NCBI GenBank assembly: GCA_023256405.1
Contig: JAGDXK010000007.1
Location: forward strand, 19,455-37,342
Direction of reading: 5' to 3'
Origin: Nitrososphaerales archaeon
Lineage (GTDB): Archaea > Thermoproteota > Nitrososphaeria > Conexivisphaerales > UBA164
DNA length: 17,888 nucleotides
Of the stretch, positions 7,298-14,564 are shown piece after piece (the first letter of the stretch is position 1; each line of letters begins with the position of its first letter). The notes under the pieces were generated by a model. That model did not search any database. It saw nothing but the letters and a program-made list of their open reading frames with translations, and was not told the DNA's origin. The translations under genes and the position numbers were made by a program.

Positions 7298-8343
7298 TGG
7301 TGAAGGTCTCAGTCGTAGGGGCTTCAGGTTACGTTGGAGGGGAGCTCCTGCGCATACTTTCAAGACATCCCGATGTAGAGCTTGCTTCGCTTACATCCAG
7401 GCAGTACGCGGGAGAGTACGTTCATAAGGTTCATCCTAACCTTAAAGGAGTGCTCAACGCAAGGTTCACAGGGGAGGACGCTTTGACCGCCGCATCAAAG
7501 GCCGATGTAGTCTTCCTCGCCCTTCCCCACAAGGCATCCGTTTCGGTTGTGCCTGAGATAATAAAACTCGGGGTTAAGATAGTTGACATGAGCGCAGACT
7601 TCAGACTCAAGGATCCTGAGCAGTACAAGATCTGGTACGGATACGAGCACCCCTATCCCGAGCTGCTGAAGAAGTTCGTGTACGGGCTTCCCGAGCTACA
7701 CAGAGATGAGCTGAGGAGCGCCAGCTACGTTGCGGTTCCCGGCTGCATGGCCGCTTCAGCGATAATAAGCTCAGCGCCTCTGTACAGGTATATGAGCGAT
7801 CAGATCGTGGTGGATGCTAAGATAGGCTCATCGGGAGCTGGCGGCAAACCTTCACTCTCCACCCATTACTCCGAAAGGTATGGAGTTATCAGGCCATACA
7901 AGCCAGCAGGACACAGGCATGCGGCGGAGATAGAGCAGGAGCTGAGCAGGCTTGCAGGAAAGGGTGTAGTGGTAGGCATGAGCGCTCATGCGGTTAACAT
8001 AGTCAGGGGAATACTCACTACAACACACATCTTCGTGGGCTCGGAAGTGACGCTTCAGGACCTCTGGAAGGCATACAGGGAGTTCTACAGGGATGAGCCG
8101 TTTGTGAGGTTCATGATGGACAGAACTGGTCTATACAGATATCCCGATCCAAAGGTTGTTGTAGGATCAAACTTTGCGGACGTGGGTTTCGCTTACGATT
8201 CGCACTCGCGGAGGATAGTAGCGCTCGGCGCAATCGACAATCTAATGAAAGGAGCCGCCGGAACAGCCGTTCAGTCAATGAACCTGATGCTTGGGCTTGA
8301 CGAAAAGAAGGGACTGGACTTCCCGGCCATACATCCGGTGTAA
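7297..8343 (+). CDS. lysY: LysW-gamma-glutamyl/aminoadipyl phosphate reductase (LysY/ArgC)
   Basis: This NADPH-dependent reductase turns the carrier-bound acyl phosphate into a semialdehyde; in archaea the same enzyme usually serves the lysine and arginine branches. Rossmann motif GASGYVGGELLR begins at residue 8. The catalytic Cys is Cys150 in VPGCMAAS, and the active-site His is in GHRHAAEIEQEL (His206, with His208 next). The length of 348 residues is normal for the ArgC/LysY family. I chose the ATG at 7297, which overlaps the argX stop as TGATG; a GTG one codon upstream (7294) is possible, and GAAGGTGA just before could serve as ribosome site. The enzyme type is firm; dual use is inferred from the single copy in the window. 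Confidence 0.94.
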   Translation: MVKVSVVGASGYVGGELLRILSRHPDVELASLTSRQYAGEYVHKVHPNLKGVLNARFTGEDALTAASKADVVFLALPHKASVSVVPEIIKLGVKIVDMSADFRLKDPEQYKIWYGYEHPYPELLKKFVYGLPELHRDELRSASYVAVPGCMAASAIISSAPLYRYMSDQIVVDAKIGSSGAGGKPSLSTHYSERYGVIRPYKPAGHRHAAEIEQELSRLAGKGVVVGMSAHAVNIVRGILTTTHIFVGSEVTLQDLWKAYREFYRDEPFVRFMMDRTGLYRYPDPKVVVGSNFADVGFAYDSHSRRIVALGAIDNLMKGAAGTAVQSMNLMLGLDEKKGLDFPAIHPV

Positions 8344-8347
8344 CGGC

Positions 8348-9154
8348 ATGAGCGATTATATAGTTATAAAGATCGGCGGAAGCATCGTCTCCGACGGAAC
8401 GTACACCAAGGTGCTGGACGACATAAAGAGGCTCGGGCTGAAGAGCTTCGTCCTAGTCCACGGCGGAGGATACGAAGTCAGCAGGGTCCAGAGCGCGATG
8501 GGAAAGGAGCCGGTCTTCGTGACGAGTCCCGAAGGAATCAGGAGCAGGTACACTGACCTTGAAACGCTTGAGATCTATACGATGGTCATGAGAAAGATAG
8601 GAACAAAGATAGCATCGTATCTTAACTCGCTGGGCTACAGAGCTGTAAACTTGTCAGGGGTTGACGCATCATTTATCAGGGCCGAGAGAAAGAAGAAGCT
8701 GATAATCATAGACGAAAGGGGAAGAAAGAGGGTCATTGATGGAGGATTTACGGGCAGGGTTAGGGAGGTTGATCCATCCCTACTGATTCTGATGCTAGAG
8801 AAAGGATACGTTCCTGTAGTATCCCCCATAGCCTCTGGATACGAGGGAGAAATGCTGAACATAGATGGGGATAGAGGAGCCTCGGCCGTTGCTTCTGCCC
8901 TGGCAGCCTCCAAGCTCATCATCTTCACAAACGTGGATGGCGTTATACTGGACGGAAAGGTTATTGAAAAGCTCAGCCTTCAAGAAGCAAAGGAGACCCT
9001 GAAGAAGGTAGGTCCTGGAATGGACAAGAAGCTTATAGCCTGCATTGAAGCGGTAGAGAAGGGAGTCCAGGAGGGCATAATAAGCAATGGAAGGGCAAAC
9101 GCTCCCGTTGAAAGGGCCCTCTCTGGAATAGGGACGCGGGTGACAAGAGAATGA
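8348..9154 (+). CDS. lysZ: LysW-aminoadipate/glutamate kinase (LysZ/ArgB)
   Basis: This amino acid kinase family member phosphorylates the side-chain carboxylate of glutamate or aminoadipate held on LysW, giving the substrate of LysY. The N-terminal phosphate-binding segment KIGGS (8-12) and the HGGG loop (38-41) are present, as are the NLSGVDASFIRAERKK region and the late ATP-site segment TNVDGVI followed by GPGMDKKL. The 268-residue length is usual. The ATG at 8348 is chosen because the protein then starts with YIVIKIGGS and sits 4 bases after the lysY stop, behind a GGTG ribosome site; a longer in-frame reading into lysY is not supported. The gene overlaps the next by ATGA, indicating coupled translation. 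Confidence 0.94.
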   Translation: MSDYIVIKIGGSIVSDGTYTKVLDDIKRLGLKSFVLVHGGGYEVSRVQSAMGKEPVFVTSPEGIRSRYTDLETLEIYTMVMRKIGTKIASYLNSLGYRAVNLSGVDASFIRAERKKKLIIIDERGRKRVIDGGFTGRVREVDPSLLILMLEKGYVPVVSPIASGYEGEMLNIDGDRGASAVASALAASKLIIFTNVDGVILDGKVIEKLSLQEAKETLKKVGPGMDKKLIACIEAVEKGVQEGIISNGRANAPVERALSGIGTRVTRE

Positions 9155-10320
9155 GCTCCATAGAGGACCAGAGGATGCTCAGCACCTATCAGAGATACGG
9201 AGTTAAGGTCGTGAAAGGTGAAGGGGCGTACGTCTGGGATGACAGGGGAAAGCGCTACCTTGACTTCATGCAGGGGTTCGGGGTTGGCATTCTGGGACAC
9301 AAGAACAGAAGCGTGCACAGAGCGATAATTGAGCAGCTGGAGGCCCTTGACATATGTCACGGCTCCCTTTATAATGACGCGCGAGAGAGGTTCCTTGAGG
9401 AGTTCTTCAGGGTGGCCCCAAGATCGCTCAGCAGGGTCTTTATGTCAAACAGCGGAGCCGAGGCGGTGGAGCTCGCTCTTAAGCTTGCGAGGAAGTACAC
9501 GGGGAAAAAGGGCTTTATCTCCTTCACGGGGGCCTATCACGGGAAGACCTACGGAGCTTTATCGGTGACCTATTCCGAAAAGTACAGGGAGGGCTTCGGA
9601 CCACTGCTTGAGCCGGTGATGTTTCTTAAGTACGGCGATGCCGAGGCGTTCAAGTCCGCCGATCTATCTGAGGTAGCAGGAGTCATAGTGGAGCCTATCC
9701 AGGGTGAAGCAGGGATAGTGATCCCACCTGACGATTTTCTTCCAACGCTGAGGGACATAACCGAGAAAAAGGGCGTTCCGTTGATAGTAGATGAGATCCA
9801 GGCTGGCATGGGCAGGACAGGCAAGTGGTGGGCACATCAGCACTGGAACATAGAGCCGGACATAATGACGGTTGGAAAGGGCGTAGGCGGCGGAATACCC
9901 ATGGGCGTTACGGCGGTAAGGGAGGACATAGCCTCAGTGCTCAAGGTTGGGGAGCACAGCAGCACGATGGGCGGAAACCCTTTGGCATCTGCTGCGGGAG
10001 CCGCAACCATTAGGGAGGTCAACAGGCTGCTGGACAACGTGAACAGGAGGGGAGAGGAGCTAATGAGCGGGATCAAGAAGATAAACAGCAGGCTTGTGAA
10101 GGAAGTCAGAGGAAAGGGGCTGATGATAGCGCTGGACCTGAGAATAAGGTTCAAGGACGTGCTCTTCAAACAGCTTGAGAACGGCCTTATATCTCTCTAC
10201 TCGGGTCTGACAACTCTCAGATATCTTCCGCCATATATAATAACAGAAGCAGAGGTAAATGAAGCTCTGTCTATTATCGAAAAAAGCATTATGGAAATCG
10301 AGAACAGCAGGTTTGTTTAG
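9151..10320 (+). CDS. lysJ: LysW-aminoadipate semialdehyde/glutamate semialdehyde aminotransferase (LysJ/ArgD)
   Basis: This class III PLP aminotransferase uses glutamate to aminate the carrier-bound semialdehyde, giving LysW-lysine or LysW-ornithine. PLP features are clear: SNSGAEAVELALKLARKY (the phosphate-binding Gly-Ala region), GAYHGKTYGALS, Asp214 in VDEIQAGMGRTG, and the Schiff-base Lys243 in TVGKGVGGGIPMG, followed by STMGGNPLA. The length of 389 residues is typical. GGGTGA at about 9138-9143 gives a good ribosome site before the ATG at 9151, which overlaps the lysZ stop by four bases. It is the last gene of the run begun by argG; the stop is followed at once by the lysM promoter and a run of six T, so transcription may stop here. 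Confidence 0.94.
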   Translation: MSSIEDQRMLSTYQRYGVKVVKGEGAYVWDDRGKRYLDFMQGFGVGILGHKNRSVHRAIIEQLEALDICHGSLYNDARERFLEEFFRVAPRSLSRVFMSNSGAEAVELALKLARKYTGKKGFISFTGAYHGKTYGALSVTYSEKYREGFGPLLEPVMFLKYGDAEAFKSADLSEVAGVIVEPIQGEAGIVIPPDDFLPTLRDITEKKGVPLIVDEIQAGMGRTGKWWAHQHWNIEPDIMTVGKGVGGGIPMGVTAVREDIASVLKVGEHSSTMGGNPLASAAGAATIREVNRLLDNVNRRGEELMSGIKKINSRLVKEVRGKGLMIALDLRIRFKDVLFKQLENGLISLYSGLTTLRYLPPYIITEAEVNEALSIIEKSIMEIENSRFV

Positions 10321-10334
10321 AAACTTTTTTAAGC
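10320..10334 (+). promoter_or_regulatory. lysM promoter
   Basis: GAAACTTTTTTAAGC starts on the last base of the lysJ stop codon. It combines a BRE-like GAAAC with a TATA-like TTTTTTAA whose centre is about 27 bases from the ATG at 10356. That spacing predicts a leaderless message, and no Shine-Dalgarno sequence is present. The T run may also end transcripts of the upstream operon. A nearly identical element stands at 13903-13916. Confidence 0.6.
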
Positions 10335-10355
10335 TAAAGGACGCGAGATAATGAT

Positions 10356-10766
10356 ATGGATGAAATAGACTTAAAGCTCCTTGAACTTCTCAAGGAGAAC
10401 GGAAGGGCCTCGTACATAGAGCTCGGAAAGCAGCTGAACCTTTCGGAGGCAGCTGTAAGAAGGAGGGTCAAGAAGCTAGTTGATGAGGGCGTCATAAAGA
10501 AGTTCACAATTGAGATAAAGGAAAGGGAGAGAGCCATGGCCCTTACGCTACTTTCCACCTCGCCAAACGTCCCAACATATGAGGTTGCATCTGCAATTTC
10601 GAAGATCAAGGGAGTTGAGAAGGTCTACGAGATAACAGGACAGTACGACATAGCCGTGCTCATATCAGCTCCGAGTATAGCAGAGGTAAACAAGGTTATC
10701 GACGATATTAGAAAATCAAATGGCGTTGTTAATACTAATACCGTCATAATTCTCAGAGAACTTTAA
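10356..10766 (+). CDS. lysM: LysM-like Lrp/AsnC family regulator
   Basis: This 136-residue protein has the Lrp/AsnC layout: an N-terminal winged helix-turn-helix (about 4-50, with LKLLELLKENGRASYIELGK and LSEAAVRRRVKKLVDEGVI) and a C-terminal RAM ligand-binding domain (about 66-136, with VEKVYEITGQYDIAVLI). In Sulfolobus, LysM is an Lrp-type activator of the lysW operon whose DNA binding is weakened by lysine; it is found among lysine genes, as here. The gene lies between the argG-to-lysJ operon and the lysS operon and has its own leaderless-type promoter. A perfect palindrome just downstream, touching the lysS promoter, is a plausible binding site. The family is firm; lysine response is inferred from context. 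Confidence 0.9.
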   Translation: MDEIDLKLLELLKENGRASYIELGKQLNLSEAAVRRRVKKLVDEGVIKKFTIEIKERERAMALTLLSTSPNVPTYEVASAISKIKGVEKVYEITGQYDIAVLISAPSIAEVNKVIDDIRKSNGVVNTNTVIILREL

Positions 10767-10767
10767 A

Positions 10768-10775
10768 TTTTTTTT
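10768..10775 (+). terminator. T8 terminator after lysM
   Basis: A run of eight T begins one base after the lysM stop codon. Archaeal RNA polymerase often terminates at such U tracts without a hairpin. It separates lysM from the lysS promoter that follows immediately. Confidence 0.5.
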
Positions 10776-10793
10776 ACGAAAATCGTTATAAAT
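10776..10793 (+). promoter_or_regulatory. lysS promoter with palindromic candidate operator
   Basis: The TATA box TTATAAAT at 10786-10793 lies about 25 bases from the lysS ATG, predicting a leaderless transcript. Immediately upstream and sharing its first T is the perfect inverted repeat ACGA-AAA-TCGT (10776-10786), which occupies the BRE position. Lrp-type regulators commonly bind short AT-centred inverted repeats, and LysM in Sulfolobus is reported to bind just upstream of the basal promoter elements. LysM binding here is an inference. Confidence 0.6.
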
Positions 10794-10807
10794 ACACAAA
10801 ATAAATC

Positions 10808-10823
10808 CCTCCTATGCAGGAGG
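10808..10823 (+). repeat. Inverted repeat enclosing the lysS start codon
   Basis: CCTCCT and AGGAGG form a perfect 6-base stem around the loop ATGC, whose first three bases are the lysS start codon. The right arm is a perfect Shine-Dalgarno sequence placed after the start rather than before it. The element is seen directly; its effect depends on where transcription begins. Confidence 0.6.
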
Positions 10824-12004
10824 ATCTCAATTTAGAGGAGAGCTTAGGCTTCGCGGAGATATACAACGGAGGCTTCTTCAACAGAAAGGTAAAGCTCCTG
10901 GATTCTACGCTCAGGGAGGGTGAGCAGGCTCCTGGAATACACTTTACAAAAAGGCAGAGGCTTCAGATCGGATGGATGCTTGATTACTTTGGGATTGACG
11001 CTATAGAGATCTCCCCGATAGTTTCCGAGTCTCACTTAGCGTCATGCAAAGAGCTCGTAAAGGCAGGGCTACAGGCAACCATTGTAGCGCACGGAAGGGC
11101 TCTCCCCGAGGACATAGACATGGCTCTCAGGTGCGATGCGTCCTTCTATGCGATGTATCACTCTGTATCGGATCTCCATCTGAAATACAAGCTCAAGGTG
11201 AGCAGGGAGGAAGCGCTCAGGAGGACCCTCACTGCTGTGGACTACGCAAAGTCACATGGCCTGAAGATAAGGGTAACCATGGAAGACGCTAGCAGGGCCG
11301 ATCCGGTGTACCTGAGAGACTTTGCAAAGGCGCTCTATGAGGCGAACGTCGACAGGATAAGCGTGCCTGACACGGTTGGAGCAATGAGGCCAAGCGGAAT
11401 GTACAGGTTGGTGAGAAGCGTAAAGGAGGTGGCACCAGTTCCTATAGATGTTCACTGCCATAATGACATGGGGCTTTCACTTGCCAATGCCCTTGCAGGC
11501 TATGAGGCTGGAGCGGACCAGGTTCACGTAACAATCGGCGGCATTGGGGAAAGAACAGGCATAACCGACCTAGCGCAGTTCGTCCTTGCACTATACGTTC
11601 TCTATGGCGTAAAGCTGGACGTGAGGTATGAAATGCTCAGCGACCTTTACAGGCTACTTGAAGAGTACGCCGGCTACAGGATACCCGATAACCAGCCGAT
11701 TATGGGGGCAAACGCATATAAGCACAAGGCAGGAACTCACATCGCAGCAATCCTTAACAATCCAGCAGCATACGAGCTGATAAATCCGGAGTTCGTAGGA
11801 AGGAAGAGGAAGGTCGTCTTCGGCGAGCTCATTGGCAAGAACGGAGCACTGCTGTTGCTCAGGATGCTCGGCGTTGACGGAGATGACTCGACGGCAAAAG
11901 AGCTTGCTAAGGGTATCAAGAACCTCCAGTTCGGTGACCTGTTTGAAATAGAGCTCAACGATGATCTGAAGAGGAAGATAGAGGCTCTCGGTGAGTCACA
12001 GTGA
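10814..12004 (+). CDS. lysS: Homocitrate synthase (lysine pathway)
   Basis: Homocitrate synthase condenses acetyl-CoA with 2-oxoglutarate, the first committed step of the alpha-aminoadipate lysine pathway. The DRE-TIM barrel signature LLDSTLREGEQAPG spans 28-41, with Arg34 and Glu35 in catalytic positions. Metal and substrate residues appear in DVHCHNDMGLSLAN (His214, His216), and GGIGERTGITDL follows. At 396 residues it lacks the long C-terminal allosteric domain of isopropylmalate synthase, as is usual for homocitrate synthases of this type. A related condensing enzyme is possible by sequence alone, but the operon with lysX and lysK supports homocitrate synthase. The ATG lies in the loop of a perfect inverted repeat. 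The stop overlaps the lysX GTG start by four bases. Confidence 0.92.
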   Translation: MQEDLNLEESLGFAEIYNGGFFNRKVKLLDSTLREGEQAPGIHFTKRQRLQIGWMLDYFGIDAIEISPIVSESHLASCKELVKAGLQATIVAHGRALPEDIDMALRCDASFYAMYHSVSDLHLKYKLKVSREEALRRTLTAVDYAKSHGLKIRVTMEDASRADPVYLRDFAKALYEANVDRISVPDTVGAMRPSGMYRLVRSVKEVAPVPIDVHCHNDMGLSLANALAGYEAGADQVHVTIGGIGERTGITDLAQFVLALYVLYGVKLDVRYEMLSDLYRLLEEYAGYRIPDNQPIMGANAYKHKAGTHIAAILNNPAAYELINPEFVGRKRKVVFGELIGKNGALLLLRMLGVDGDDSTAKELAKGIKNLQFGDLFEIELNDDLKRKIEALGESQ

Positions 12005-12849
12005 AGATAACCATCTTACACGATCTTATAAGATGGGAGGAGAAGGCCCTTTACGAGGCAGCCAAGAAGAGAGGCGTTGAGGTCTCCCTGCTTGACGTAA
12101 AGGATGAGGCGTTTGACGTAACTCGTGAGTATGATGGAAAGTTCGGAGACGTTGCGCTGCAGAGGAGCACCAGCTACTACAGGGGCCTTCATACATCTGC
12201 TATAGTTGAGAGCTTGGGAATTCCCGTGATTAACGGCTTTACGATCCTATCTATAACAGGCAACAAGCTATTTACAACGCTTTATCTGAGAAGGAACAAC
12301 GTTCCTACGCCAAGAACCCTTGTGGCATTTTCACCCGAGAAAGCGCTTGAGGCATTCAGAATGTTAGGGGGCAAGGCGGTGATAAAGCCGGTTGTTGGAT
12401 CCTGGGGGAGAATGGTTGCACTTCTGGATAGCTATTACTCAGCTAAGGCGGTAATAGAGGAAAGGGAGTACATGGATCCTCTATATCAGGTCTACTACTT
12501 ACAGGAGTTCGTCAACAGGCCTCCGCGGGACATAAGAGCTTTCGTCGTTGGCGATCGGGTTATAGCCGCCATATACAGAAACCAGCCTGAGGGTGACTTC
12601 AGAACAAACACGGCCCTTGGAGGGAAGGCCGAGAACTGCCCCGTAACTAGGGAAATTGAGGACCTAGCTCTCAGGGCTGCCAAAGCTATAGGCGATGGCG
12701 TATATGGGGTCGACATGATGGAGACCGAGAACGGTGTTGTGGTTCATGAGGTTAACGGAACCGTTGAGTTCAAGAACTCGGTTTCTGTCACGGGAGTAGA
12801 TATACCCGGAAAGATAATAGAGTACGCCGTCAATAGAGTAAAGAGATGA
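12001..12849 (+). CDS. lysX: LysX, alpha-aminoadipate--LysW ligase (ATP-grasp)
   Basis: This 282-residue ATP-grasp ligase is a paralogue of the enzyme at 6440-7297 and loads alpha-aminoadipate onto the C-terminal Glu of LysW. Shared blocks are LIRWEEKALYEA (9-20), GNKLFTTLYLRRNNVPTPRT, KPVVGSWGRM, EFVNRPPRDIRAF and LGGKAE. The end of the protein, HEVNGTVEFKNSVSVTGVDI, matches the Thermus-type LysX pattern, with Asn-Gly-Thr at 252-254 where the other copy has Asn-Asn-Asn. Position between homocitrate synthase and lysK supports the lysine role. The GTG at 12001 overlaps the lysS stop, and GGTGA at 11990-11994 is a well-spaced ribosome site. Specificity is a prediction from motif and context. 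Confidence 0.92.
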   Translation: MKITILHDLIRWEEKALYEAAKKRGVEVSLLDVKDEAFDVTREYDGKFGDVALQRSTSYYRGLHTSAIVESLGIPVINGFTILSITGNKLFTTLYLRRNNVPTPRTLVAFSPEKALEAFRMLGGKAVIKPVVGSWGRMVALLDSYYSAKAVIEEREYMDPLYQVYYLQEFVNRPPRDIRAFVVGDRVIAAIYRNQPEGDFRTNTALGGKAENCPVTREIEDLALRAAKAIGDGVYGVDMMETENGVVVHEVNGTVEFKNSVSVTGVDIPGKIIEYAVNRVKR

Positions 12850-13901
12850 AAGTGGATCCAGTAGACTTTCTGATGGGCCTCCTCAGGATATATTCTCCAT
12901 CTACGAAGGAATCGGAGGCCTCTAACTACATATATAAGTATATTAGGTCTGTTGGTCTCGGTTCAGTTGAGCAGGACAGGGCCAACAACGTGGTTTTTAG
13001 GGTGAAAGAAGGTCAGCCCATGATTTATCTCATAGGGCACATGGACACCGTGCCAGGCGAGCTCCCGGTTCTCTTCGACGGCAGAACGATTTACGGAAGG
13101 GGTGCTGTGGACGCCAAGTCCGCCCTCTCGGCCCTTCTTCATGCATCCATAAACCTCAGGGATATACCTTGCGGGCTTAAGTTCATAGCTGTAACTGATG
13201 AGGAAAGGCTAAGCGAGGGCATGAAGGAGGTTCTGAAGCACGAGGAGAGGCCCGACTATGCCGTGTTCGGAGAGCCTACGGGCTACAGCAACGTTGCCGT
13301 GAGCTATAAGGGCAGGCTTCTGGCCCGACTGATCTTCAGGGCTAAGCCATATCACTCATCTTCGCCAGTTCCTGAAAAGACAGCTTTTGAGATGATGATC
13401 GACAGCATAATGGAGCTTCAGAACAAGGTAAGGGAGGTCAATGAAAACGTAAACACGTTCTTTGATTCAGTCACGGCTCAGGTAGTTAAGTGCTCATGCG
13501 GCGATTCTACTAACAGAACCCCTGCTGAAGCTCTCGCGTACGTCGACATAAGAGTGCCTCCCCGTCTTAGCACTTACGAAGTAGAAAAACTGTTGCTAAA
13601 GGGAGAGTACAGCATAGAGGACAGGCTGGAGCCCTTCAGCACACCACCCTCAAACAAACTGCCGCGGGCGTTCTTCAGAGGCATATACAGGCTAACAAAA
13701 TCTAAGGCAAACTTTGTTAAAAAGCTTGGAACCTGTGATGGAAACGTTCTGAGAACCTACTACGATGTTCCCATAGTAGCCTATGGTCCAGGCGACTCCA
13801 AGCTCTCACACACAGACGAGGAAAGGATAACCCTGGACGAGTACATGACGTCCATAAACATCATAGAGCAGTCGATAAGGGAGCTGTGCAAGCAGGATTA
13901 G
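12846..13901 (+). CDS. lysK: LysK, LysW-lysine/LysW-ornithine hydrolase (M20 family)
   Basis: LysK is the metallo-hydrolase that frees lysine (and in archaea also ornithine) from the LysW tail. The 351-residue protein shows the M20 metal site in order: His65 and Asp67 in GHMDTVPG, bridging Asp89 in GRGAVDAKS, catalytic Glu119 and ligand Glu120 in VTDEE, Glu143 in FGEPT, and His322 in LSHTDEE. The dimerisation-domain His is present in PYHSSSPVPEKTA (about His170). The start overlaps the lysX stop as ATGA. It is the last gene of the operon, and the next promoter begins two bases after its stop. No second copy is in the window, so it probably also serves the arginine pathway encoded upstream. 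Confidence 0.93.
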   Translation: MKVDPVDFLMGLLRIYSPSTKESEASNYIYKYIRSVGLGSVEQDRANNVVFRVKEGQPMIYLIGHMDTVPGELPVLFDGRTIYGRGAVDAKSALSALLHASINLRDIPCGLKFIAVTDEERLSEGMKEVLKHEERPDYAVFGEPTGYSNVAVSYKGRLLARLIFRAKPYHSSSPVPEKTAFEMMIDSIMELQNKVREVNENVNTFFDSVTAQVVKCSCGDSTNRTPAEALAYVDIRVPPRLSTYEVEKLLLKGEYSIEDRLEPFSTPPSNKLPRAFFRGIYRLTKSKANFVKKLGTCDGNVLRTYYDVPIVAYGPGDSKLSHTDEERITLDEYMTSINIIEQSIRELCKQD

Positions 13902-13902
13902 A

Positions 13903-13916
13903 GAAACTTTTTTAGC
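13903..13916 (+). promoter_or_regulatory. Promoter of HAD phosphatase gene
   Basis: GAAACTTTTTTAGC begins two bases after the lysK stop codon and is almost identical to the lysM promoter at 10320-10334. The TATA centre is about 30 bases from the TTG at 13941, so the leader would be only a few bases long. The T run may also end the lysS-lysX-lysK transcript. Confidence 0.55.
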
Positions 13917-13940
13917 ATAATCAAGGCTAATTTCTAAGGG

Positions 13941-14564
13941 TTGGAAGTCAGAGCTGCCTTCTTTGACATGGACGGCACCCTTATCAGTGAGAACTCGTGG
14001 GATCTTGTATACAGGGCATTAGATCTGAAAGCATCCCCCTATCTTAAGGACTATCTTGAGGGAAGAATTAGCTACAGAAGGCTAGTGGAGCTTGATGTGG
14101 GGCTCTGGAAAAGCACGGGAAAGAAGATCGACAGGGCGTTGATTCAGTCTCTAGCTCAGAAGGTCACAGTTAGAAACGAAGCAAGGGTCCTTGCAGAGGA
14201 GCTAAAGAGAAGGGGATCAGTGCTGATCATGGTTACAGCCGGCCTGAGCGAGTTTGCTGAAAGGGTGGGGAAGGAGCTGGGCTTCGATATAATCCTATCC
14301 AACAGGTTCGTTTATGATGAAAAAGATAACATAACTGAGGCGGAGGTTTTGGTTGAGCCGCTGAAGAAGGGGGATGTGGTGGAGAGCGTCCTGAAAAGAC
14401 TGGGGGTCAGCAGAGAGTATTCGATATCGGTAGGGGATACCGAATACGATTACAGCATGTTCAGGTCAACGAGGCTTGGCTTTCTGCTTAACAGCGAGGT
14501 AAGCATAAACGATGGGAGCGTGATCAGAATAAAGACGCTTCTTGACGTCCTAAAGTTTATTTGA
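13941..14564 (+). CDS. HAD-superfamily phosphatase, phosphoserine phosphatase-like
   Basis: This 207-residue protein has the four HAD motifs: FFDMDGTL with nucleophile Asp9 and acid/base Asp11, VTAG (Thr99), Lys142/Lys143 in PLKKGD, and VGDTEYD with Asp166 and Asp170. A helical cap between motif I and II (about 15-80) and the LxxxGLSEFAERVGKELG pattern put it near the SerB/PSP group (HAD class IB). The typical phosphoserine phosphatase third motif GDGAND is GDTEYD here, so the substrate is uncertain; small-molecule phosphatases other than SerB are equally possible. The start is a TTG after AAGGG, because no ATG fits before motif I. It has its own promoter. Its 3' end overlaps the convergent dehydrogenase gene by 8 bases. 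Confidence 0.82.
   Translation: MEVRAAFFDMDGTLISENSWDLVYRALDLKASPYLKDYLEGRISYRRLVELDVGLWKSTGKKIDRALIQSLAQKVTVRNEARVLAEELKRRGSVLIMVTAGLSEFAERVGKELGFDIILSNRFVYDEKDNITEAEVLVEPLKKGDVVESVLKRLGVSREYSISVGDTEYDYSMFRSTRLGFLLNSEVSINDGSVIRIKTLLDVLKFI

Noticed and set aside
8291..8347. Longer lysZ reading frame starting at an ATG inside lysY
   Set aside because: The extra 19 residues precede the conserved YIVIKIGGS start, have no family resemblance, and overlap lysY by over 50 bases; the ATG at 8348 with a GGTG site fits better.
12001..12849. Reading the second ATP-grasp gene as a ribosomal S6 modification enzyme (RimK)
   Set aside because: Its C-terminal VNGTVEFKNS pattern and placement between homocitrate synthase and lysK point to LysX.
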